Assembly (NCBI GenBank): GCA_043801855.1
Contig: JAZDLQ010000111.1
Location: 1-24,557 of the forward strand
DNA length: 24,557 bases
Direction: 5' to 3'
Origin: CAYTWW01 sp043801855
Lineage (GTDB): Archaea; Nanobdellota; Nanobdellia; Woesearchaeales; GW2011-AR15
The notes under the pieces are model-generated. The model saw nothing but the letters and a program-made list of their open reading frames with translations. It had not been told where the DNA came from and did not search any database. Of this stretch, positions 1-5,127 are shown piece by piece; the stretch's first letter is position 1; the number at the start of each line of letters is the position of its first letter. Position numbers and translations under genes: made by a program.

Positions 1-99
1 AAAGTGCATGTTGGGTTAACAGCTACTTTGTCAAATATGATTAAAACAGTAAGGCTTCTTAGAAAAAAACAAAGAGCAATGAAAGCATTACTTGTTTAA
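1..99 (+). CDS. 3' end of an unidentified gene (partial)
   Basis: The forward frame is open from the window edge to a TAA at 97-99 and gives 32 residues ending in a basic helix-like stretch (MIKTVRLLRKKQRAMKALLV). The 5' part lies outside the window. The short tail superficially resembles the ends of some DDE transposases, but that is only an impression and no family can be assigned. It may also be a chance open frame, since 32 codons is short in this composition. Confidence 0.35.
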   Translation, partial: KVHVGLTATLSNMIKTVRLLRKKQRAMKALLV

Positions 100-213
100 G
101 TATATACATATTCGAGGATTTCAGTTTATCAACGCATTCAAGATACAAATTTTAGTTAATTTTAAATATAATACATTTCTATTAAGTACACTTGTTTGAA
201 TAATTAATATGGC

Positions 214-636
214 GTGATTCATTTGGCACTAACTGATCTGGGTATAACACTTTTATATTGTCGAGATGAAAAAATAGTGTTGGAAGATGCATTATTAGCT
301 CTAAAAGATAATAGCGTTGATCTGATGGGCTCAGACATTGCAATTCTACTTATGGATACTGCAGCTACAGGTTGCCATATTTATCAAGGGATAAGCAACC
401 AAATATTAGACGATAACCAAAGTCTAATGTGGCTGGAATTTCCAAATAAAAGTTATAAAACATTTGTTTCTGCGTTGGCTCAAGGTAAATATATTGAAGG
501 ATTGAATATTCGACTAATTCTTTCTAGACAAGCTTTTCACATACAAGCATTGAATGATTTTGGCATTGTTCAAGATGCAGGTGGAAAGTATCTCGAGTGG
601 AGACCAAAAGAAGGAATAGAAATATATTTAGCCTAA
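214..636 (+). CDS. Hypothetical protein, 140 aa
   Basis: Soluble-looking protein of mixed helix/strand character with no signal peptide, no transmembrane segment and no motif I recognise. An A+T-rich TATA-like box (161-170, TTTAAATATA) lies upstream. The start is uncertain: GTG at 214 follows an in-frame stop at 205-207, while the in-frame TTG at 223 sits a few bases after GTGAT, which resembles an archaeal Shine-Dalgarno. The gene converges on the HAM1-like gene, with 15 bp between the stops. Function unknown. Confidence 0.55.
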   Translation: MIHLALTDLGITLLYCRDEKIVLEDALLALKDNSVDLMGSDIAILLMDTAATGCHIYQGISNQILDDNQSLMWLEFPNKSYKTFVSALAQGKYIEGLNIRLILSRQAFHIQALNDFGIVQDAGGKYLEWRPKEGIEIYLA

Positions 637-651
637 TTTTTTCAATTAATA

Positions 652-1200
652 TTACAATTCCATAATGTATTTTCCAAGCTTATTAAATGCCTTTGCCCTA
701 TGGGAAATTTTATTCTTTTCAACTCTATCCATTAAGCAAAGCGGCTTTTTTTTATACAAGAATATTCTTTCGTAAGGCATTACATCAAGGTTTTTTCCAA
801 ATACTTCTTCAGATATTTTGCCGCTTAGTTTTCCAATAGAGGTAAATGATCCCTCTTTTGTCCTGAGGCAGGCAGCTGTCATGAAATACGCATTTCTTTT
901 TTCATGGTCAAGAAGCTTTAATAACCCATTATAGCCAAGCTGCTCAAAAGCAAGCTTAGGCGAATTTCCAGGAAAGTTTTTGTATGCGCTAAAAAACACA
1001 CCGGTATCTTCAACGATAACCGGTTTTTTTAATTCTTTATAGAAAGATTCTGCATTTATTGCAGCAATCTGCGCTAATGTGAGTTCTTTTGGCTCGTTTT
1101 TATCCTTTTTTATTTGGATTAAGTTTATGCCGTATTTTTTAAGGATGTTTTGTGCTTCATCAAATTTATGGCTGTTTTTTGTGACAAATAAAATATCCAT
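652..1200 (-). CDS. Non-canonical purine NTP pyrophosphatase (HAM1/RdgB-like)
   Basis: Predicted XTP/dITP diphosphatase, a housecleaning enzyme that hydrolyses deaminated purine triphosphates to the monophosphate and pyrophosphate in the cytoplasm. Visible family motifs are the N-terminal T7-x-N9-x2-K12 substrate loop, E64-D65-T-G (metal and catalytic carboxylates) and the C-terminal EKNKISHRAKAF signature (161-172, SHR at 166-168). The usual G(F/Y)(G)(F/Y)DPIF loop that grips the base is PYERIF (142-147) here, so the nucleobase pocket is divergent. Length (182 aa) is normal for the family. The gene is divergent from the HIT gene. A TATA-like TTTAAACATT lies about 20-30 nt upstream of the ATG, which suggests a leaderless mRNA. 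The family call is secure; exact substrate preference is not. Confidence 0.9.
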   Translation of the reverse strand: MDILFVTKNSHKFDEAQNILKKYGINLIQIKKDKNEPKELTLAQIAAINAESFYKELKKPVIVEDTGVFFSAYKNFPGNSPKLAFEQLGYNGLLKLLDHEKRNAYFMTAACLRTKEGSFTSIGKLSGKISEEVFGKNLDVMPYERIFLYKKKPLCLMDRVEKNKISHRAKAFNKLGKYIMEL

Positions 1201-1262
1201 AACTTATATTTTTCATTTAATGTTTAAAAAATTTTGCATGGCATCAATTTTCAAATCACAAA

Positions 1263-1270
1263 TTATTTAA
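1263..1270 (+). promoter_or_regulatory. TATA-like box of the tandem HIT genes
   Basis: TTATTTAA lies 24-31 nt before the ATG at 1294, the spacing expected for a leaderless archaeal transcript starting at or next to that ATG. This is the main reason for preferring 1294 over the in-frame ATGs at 1234 and 1336. Confidence 0.4.
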
Positions 1271-1293
1271 GATATGCAATAAATTTAGATTCT

Positions 1294-1890
1294 ATGGGTT
1301 CAAGCGCAGGAGATGATTCGGAATCTATCTCTGATATGCAGCGCCAGCAGTGCATTTTTTGCAAAATTGCGTCAGGCGAAATACCTTCAAAAAAAATTTA
1401 TGAAGATGATATTGCCTTAGTAATTCTTGACATTAATCCTGCGGGTGAGGGTCATTGCCTAATCTTACCAAAAAAGCATTACCAGATTATGCCGCAGGTG
1501 CCGCAAAAAGAGCTTGGGCATTTATTTATTGTCGCAAAAAAAGTTTCTCATGCTCTTCTTAGGGGGCTTTCTGCGTCAGGAACAAGTATTTTTGTTGCAA
1601 ATGGCGCTGTTGCAGGGCAAAAAGCTCCGCACTTTATTATACATGTGATGCCCCGAAGAGAAGGAGACGGTTTATTTAATATTCCTAAAAAAAATGTAAA
1701 AGAAGATGAGCTTGAGAGGATAATGCAGATGCTTGGCGCAAAGCTTGGATTTAAGACCTCTGTTACCAAAATTGATGAAAAAAAGCCAATGCTTCATCTG
1801 GAAAATAAAAAAAAGCATGAAGAGTTAGAAGCAGAGGAGATACATGAAGAGGAAAATAGCGAGGTAAACAAGCCAAAAAAAAAAAGATAA
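1294..1890 (+). CDS. HIT-domain protein 1, nucleophile His missing, frame broken at 3' end
   Basis: Histidine-triad superfamily protein. It has a Zn-type CxxC (C20, C23), the core strand LILPKKHY and the triad region (109-121) QKAPHFIIHVMPRR. In active HIT hydrolases the triad is HxHxHxx and the middle His is the nucleophile; here it reads H113-F-I115-I-H117, so the nucleophile is Ile. Nucleotide hydrolysis by the classical mechanism is therefore unlikely, although binding may persist. Residues 160-198 are a charged, lysine/glutamate-rich tail. The frame stops at 1888-1890, directly after an A11 run. One base fewer would extend it to 2041, giving about 248 residues. The start at 1294 is chosen from the TATA spacing; 1336, just before QRQQCIFCKI, is the alternative. 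The gene is operonic with the next HIT gene. Confidence 0.85.
   Translation: MGSSAGDDSESISDMQRQQCIFCKIASGEIPSKKIYEDDIALVILDINPAGEGHCLILPKKHYQIMPQVPQKELGHLFIVAKKVSHALLRGLSASGTSIFVANGAVAGQKAPHFIIHVMPRREGDGLFNIPKKNVKEDELERIMQMLGAKLGFKTSVTKIDEKKPMLHLENKKKHEELEAEEIHEEENSEVNKPKKKR
1875..1885 (+). repeat. A11 homopolymer at the reading-frame break
   Basis: Eleven consecutive A residues precede GATAATAATAAC. With 11 A the HIT gene reads PKKKR then stop; with 10 A it reads PKKKDNNNTDDS and stays open for 51 more codons. The tract is therefore the likely site of a sequencing or assembly slip, a real mutation, or slippage during transcription or translation. Confidence 0.7.
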
Positions 1891-2041
1891 TAATAACACT
1901 GATGATTCAGATGAACATGATAATGATGGCATAAACAGTCTTGAAAGCAAGCTTTTCAATGAAAAAAAAACACATGAAGAAAAACAATTGCCAAAAAAAG
2001 ACAAAGTTGATATAGACTCAATTTCAAAACTTTTTACCTAA
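1886..2041 (+). other. Out-of-frame C-terminal tail of HIT protein 1
   Basis: From GAT at 1886 to TAA at 2039-2041 the frame is open for 51 codons in a +1 register relative to the HIT gene. It encodes an acidic, Asn/Asp/Lys-rich linker (DNNNTDDSDEHDND...) ending in DIDSISKLFT. This continues the charged tail in composition and ends with a compact hydrophobic motif suited to a conserved C-terminal peptide. The stop lies 3 nt before the ATG of the second HIT gene, ordinary operon spacing, which supports this as the true gene end. Confidence 0.65.
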
Positions 2042-2044
2042 AAA

Positions 2045-2611
2045 ATGACAGATTGTGATATTTGCAAAATATTGAAAGCAAAACAGAGCTTCAAGTTTAT
2101 TTATGAAGACGACCTCTGCTTTGCAATCCTTCACGAAAATCCTGCACAAACCGGCCATGCTCTTGTTATTCCAAAAGAGCATTATCCTATATTTGAGCAG
2201 ATATCTGATGAGATAGTCTCACATATTTTTTCTGTTGCCAACAAAGTCTCTGTTGCGTGCTTTGATTCGCTGCATTCTTACGGAACAAATATTATTGTTA
2301 ACAATGGAACAAGCGCAGGCCAGGAAAATGCCCATTTTTTGATTCACGTTATTCCAAGAAAAGAAAATGACAGAATTTCTTTTGAGTGGATTCCAAATAA
2401 GGCATCAGATGGTGATCTTGAAAATGCGCTTTCAATGATTAAGTCTGTAATTGACTTTCCTGAAAGCTCAATTCCTCAACCAAAAAAAGAAGAGCCTTCT
2501 AATAAGCAAAGTAAAAACAATAAAAATGTGAGTAGTGAAGATGGGTTAATTATTGAAGATGCTTCTGAAGGCGAGGATTACCAGACTAAACAGCTGAGAA
2601 GGACTCCTTAA
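2045..2611 (+). CDS. HIT-domain protein 2, nucleophile His missing
   Basis: Second histidine-triad protein, paralogous to the one before it: CxxC at C4/C7, IYEDDLCFAIL, HALVIPKEHY (38-47), and the triad region QENAHFLIHVIPRK (93-106). The triad is H97-F-L99-I-H101, so again a hydrophobic residue (Leu) replaces the nucleophilic middle histidine while the outer two are kept. After about residue 125 comes a low-complexity tail rich in Lys, Asn, Ser and Glu. It starts 3 nt after the restored stop of HIT protein 1, so the two are probably co-transcribed. Two dead-looking paralogues side by side suggest a nucleotide- or protein-binding pair, perhaps a heterodimer, because HIT proteins usually dimerise; this is inference. 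The gene converges on the pilin gene. Confidence 0.88.
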   Translation: MTDCDICKILKAKQSFKFIYEDDLCFAILHENPAQTGHALVIPKEHYPIFEQISDEIVSHIFSVANKVSVACFDSLHSYGTNIIVNNGTSAGQENAHFLIHVIPRKENDRISFEWIPNKASDGDLENALSMIKSVIDFPESSIPQPKKEEPSNKQSKNNKNVSSEDGLIIEDASEGEDYQTKQLRRTP

Positions 2612-2646
2612 AATTACTTAATTTGCCTAGTATCGAAGTTATGTTA

Positions 2647-3153
2647 CTATGAGACAAGCGGGCAATTAGTTATTGTGCTACTTAGAACACTAATCTCATT
2701 GTTTTGGCAGACACTTTCCTGGTTTGTTGCAATATCTTTTATTATTGGATAAATCATTATCTGACGTACTACTCCAATGCTTCCAGGATTATATGTAATA
2801 TTCAGATTTGTAATTTCACTAATGCCTAGGGCAATAGATGTGTCATTGTTATAAATCTGCCCGCCTAATACGGTATATTTGAAGCCAACAATATCTTTAT
2901 TTCCTTTGTTACGAAGAATTATATCAAAATAACCACTTCCACTACAAACCTGGTTATATCCGTTTATTTTGACTATCTCAAAATCAACATTTGTATCGCA
3001 GACCATATCTGCTTTATCCTTGGCTTTTTCTAAGTTTTCTTCAGTTAATCCTTTGAGGACAAGCATGACGGCAGCGCCTATTGTTACAACTATTAGCATG
3101 AGTAATACTGTTGCTATAAGGGGAGATACGCCTCTTTTATTTGAACGAGTCAT
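2647..3153 (-). CDS. Archaeal type IV pilin-like protein
   Basis: 168-residue protein with a short basic leader, a KRGVSPLIATVLL class III signal (about residues 6-18) and a hydrophobic helix of about 22 residues (to about 34). This is the pattern cleaved by an archaeal prepilin peptidase (PibD/FlaK type); the hydrophobic helix forms the fibre core. The rest is a beta-rich extracellular domain with cysteines at about 52, 70, 149 and 164. It most resembles the archaeal pilin N-terminal domain family. No assembly ATPase or platform gene is adjacent, so it is a minor or orphan pilin, or relies on a distant locus. An AAGGTG ribosome site lies 5 nt before the ATG and an A+T-rich TATA-like box (about 3180-3190) precedes it. 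Confidence 0.88.
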   Translation of the reverse strand: MTRSNKRGVSPLIATVLLMLIVVTIGAAVMLVLKGLTEENLEKAKDKADMVCDTNVDFEIVKINGYNQVCSGSGYFDIILRNKGNKDIVGFKYTVLGGQIYNNDTSIALGISEITNLNITYNPGSIGVVRQIMIYPIIKDIATNQESVCQNNEISVLSSTITNCPLVS

Positions 3154-3270
3154 GAATGCACCTTAATTATGAATATAATTATTTAAAATATTGGTGACAA
3201 ACAGGTTTATAAAGTTTTCTAATTTATCAGATATGTTTGGGAAGATGAGTATTTGCTTTTCTGCCCGGGT

Positions 3271-3423
3271 TCACACTACAATACTTATTTTTTCAAGCTC
3301 TTCCTTATAATTTTTTAGAATTGCTTCTTTTGCATAATTAAGCTGATTTTTCTTTTTGTCCCATTCTAAAGTTACAATAATTTTTTTTAATTCATCTATT
3401 CTTTTTTTATTTATGTTTTCCAT
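3271..3423 (-). CDS. Small charged hypothetical protein, 50 aa
   Basis: A 50-codon ATG-to-TGA frame on the minus strand encodes a highly charged, probably all-helical peptide (MENINKKRIDELKKIIVTLE at the start). AAAGGT, a plausible ribosome site, lies 5 nt before the ATG, and a TATA-like TTAAATAG lies about 20 nt upstream. No family is recognised. Lys/Ile/Glu bias is expected of any open frame in A+T-rich DNA, so coding status rests mainly on the start context and is uncertain. Confidence 0.45.
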   Translation of the reverse strand: MENINKKRIDELKKIIVTLEWDKKKNQLNYAKEAILKNYKEELEKISIVV

Positions 3424-3629
3424 TTTTTACCTTTAACTATTTAATATCATTTTCTTAATTATCTTTTTATTGACTTTATTTTAGAAAATAACTTTATAAT
3501 CAATAATTAATCCATATTTAGATTGCAACAATTGAAAAATTACACGCAATATTAAAAAATTGATTATGCATGCCTTACTAACAATTATGCAATGTAACAT
3601 AATTAATAAGCTTATCTGAATTTTTCAAA
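3424..3629. other. A+T-rich intergenic region
   Basis: Between the divergent small genes. ATTATGCA occurs twice (around 3561 and 3586), and the stretch is otherwise plain A+T-rich DNA. No RNA gene or hairpin terminator is evident. Confidence 0.4.
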
Positions 3630-3641
3630 TAAATTTAAATA
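3630..3641 (+). promoter_or_regulatory. TATA-like box of small membrane protein gene
   Basis: AAATTTAAATA lies about 26-37 nt before the ATG at 3667, an archaeal promoter position giving almost no leader. Confidence 0.5.
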
Positions 3642-3666
3642 GGTAATATGCATCTAATAACAGACT

Positions 3667-3903
3667 ATGACGCACAACATTCATGATATTGCAAGACAAA
3701 ACAGGCAAACAGGAAGCCCAATGCTTCTTATACTTCTCTTGATTTTTGGCGGCGGACTTTTCATTGCAAAACTGCTTAATGCTCACCCAATGCTTGAAAT
3801 GATACCTACAATTGTTCTTGAATGGATTTCTGCTATAGGATCCTTTATCGGTGGATTATACATGCTGTATAAGAAATTGTATCATACAAGAATATATGTT
3901 TAG
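3667..3903 (+). CDS. Small membrane protein with two TM helices, 78 aa
   Basis: Short protein with two hydrophobic helices (about residues 18-36 and 46-67) joined by a loop containing NAHPMLEM, and a basic end (YKKLYHTRIYV). The N-terminus is hydrophilic, so it is an integral membrane protein rather than a secreted one. A TATA-like box sits in the leaderless position upstream. No family is recognised. The convergent neighbour is a winged-helix protein, with 26 bp between the stops. Confidence 0.65.
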   Translation: MTHNIHDIARQNRQTGSPMLLILLLIFGGGLFIAKLLNAHPMLEMIPTIVLEWISAIGSFIGGLYMLYKKLYHTRIYV

Positions 3904-3929
3904 GTGTGTTTGATAAATTTTTAGTTTTT

Positions 3930-4412
3930 TTATTTGCTACTTTGTACAGTTGCAAAACTTTTATCAACTTCATTGCAGTATTCTTTTAGCCTTTCCATGA
4001 TACTTGGCAGCATAAATCTCTCTATTTTAGAAGAGAAAATATCTGAGATTGTAGAAAATTCAGTGATTCTATAGTCGTTTTTTATTTTTTCGACTAATGC
4101 TACATTTCTCAGTCTTTTCAATTGCCTTCGAACATTTGACGGCGCAGTTCCGTTAAGATTTAATTTTTCAGATTTTCGAAACCTTATTACATCAGCTGTT
4201 ATTTCTTCAGACGAAAGCTTTTTGTTTTCTTTTTTTGCGTCAAGCAGGACAAAAAGAATGTCAACGATAATATCACGTGAGTCGCCTGGCTGCAAAATGC
4301 CAAAGCTTAAGCATAATTTTCGAACAAGTTCGCGTTTTGAGAGATTATTTGGCTTCTCATATCTTCTGATTGTAAGTTCAGCAAGCGGAGTGTCAACTGA
4401 TTTTAGCGCCAT
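3930..4412 (-). CDS. Winged-helix-like DNA-binding protein, 160 aa
   Basis: Soluble helical protein. The C-terminal half (about residues 75-125), with SNVRRQLKRLRNVALVEKIK followed by a short strand pair (NDYRITEF), has the helix-helix-wing look of a winged helix-turn-helix domain. The N-terminal half contains KRELVRKLCLSFGILQPGDS, then a hydrophobic helix. I believe similar uncharacterised proteins occur in DPANN genomes, but cannot verify that here. Probable transcription regulator with unknown targets. It is divergent from cytidylate kinase with 124 bp between starts, so that shared region is a plausible target. Confidence 0.7.
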   Translation of the reverse strand: MALKSVDTPLAELTIRRYEKPNNLSKRELVRKLCLSFGILQPGDSRDIIVDILFVLLDAKKENKKLSSEEITADVIRFRKSEKLNLNGTAPSNVRRQLKRLRNVALVEKIKNDYRITEFSTISDIFSSKIERFMLPSIMERLKEYCNEVDKSFATVQSSK

Positions 4413-4503
4413 GATAAAACTATTTGATAAGTTATTAGAATATAAATGTTTTGAAAAAAGAATTTTATCTGTTCTTAAATATTCTTGATTAATTCATTAC
4501 ATT

Positions 4504-4512
4504 AAATATATA
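4504..4512 (+). promoter_or_regulatory. TATA box of cytidylate kinase gene
   Basis: AAATATATA lies 25-33 nt before the ATG at 4537. No ribosome site precedes that ATG, so the mRNA is probably leaderless. Confidence 0.55.
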
Positions 4513-4536
4513 AATTTGAATTAATACCTTTTTCAT

Positions 4537-5127
4537 ATGATAATTACAATTTCCGGCCTTTCAGGCTCAGGCAAAAGTTCAACTGCAGTTCTCCTCGCAA
4601 AAAAACTTGGATACAGGCATTATTCGATGGGAGATTTGCAGAGAAAACTAGCTGAAAAATACAAAATGACTACAGTTGAATTTTCAAGGCTTGAAGCAAG
4701 CGATCCCAAATATGACAAGGAACGCGATACTATCTTAGAAGAGCTTGGAAAAAAAGAAGATAATTTCATCGTCGATACATGGCTTGGCGCAAAGTTCATA
4801 CCGCATGCATTTAAGGTATTCTTGACTTGCAACGATAATGTGCGTGCAAAAAGAGTATACGAAGAGACGCTAAAAGGAAAGAACATTGCAGGAATTGAAC
4901 ATAAGCGATTTTCAGACGCATTGTATTCAAGTGTAAGTGAAGCTAAAAAGACCCTTCTTGAAAAAGAAAAAATCAACAGGGAACGCTGGCTTCGCTATTA
5001 TGGCTTTGATTTTATGGATAAGAAAAACTATGACTTATTTCTTGATACGACTAAAATGAATGTTGAAGGGACAGTTGATACGATTATTTCTGAAGCCAAA
5101 AAATCAATCAACAAGATACTCTCTTAA
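4537..5127 (+). CDS. cmk: Cytidylate kinase, archaeal type
   Basis: P-loop nucleoside monophosphate kinase that phosphorylates CMP/dCMP with ATP in pyrimidine nucleotide recycling. The Walker A loop GLSGSGKS is at residues 7-14, followed by the SMGDL substrate motif (30-34). The lid/CMP region includes NRERWLRYYGFDFMDKKNYD (about 147-166), typical of the short archaeal Cmk rather than the longer bacterial enzyme. Length of 196 is normal for the archaeal form. A leaderless TATA box precedes it. Its last 24 bp overlap the 3' end of the opposing sigma-like gene, so both genes were read as one locus here and the assembly is continuous across the junction. Confidence 0.93.
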   Translation: MIITISGLSGSGKSSTAVLLAKKLGYRHYSMGDLQRKLAEKYKMTTVEFSRLEASDPKYDKERDTILEELGKKEDNFIVDTWLGAKFIPHAFKVFLTCNDNVRAKRVYEETLKGKNIAGIEHKRFSDALYSSVSEAKKTLLEKEKINRERWLRYYGFDFMDKKNYDLFLDTTKMNVEGTVDTIISEAKKSINKILS

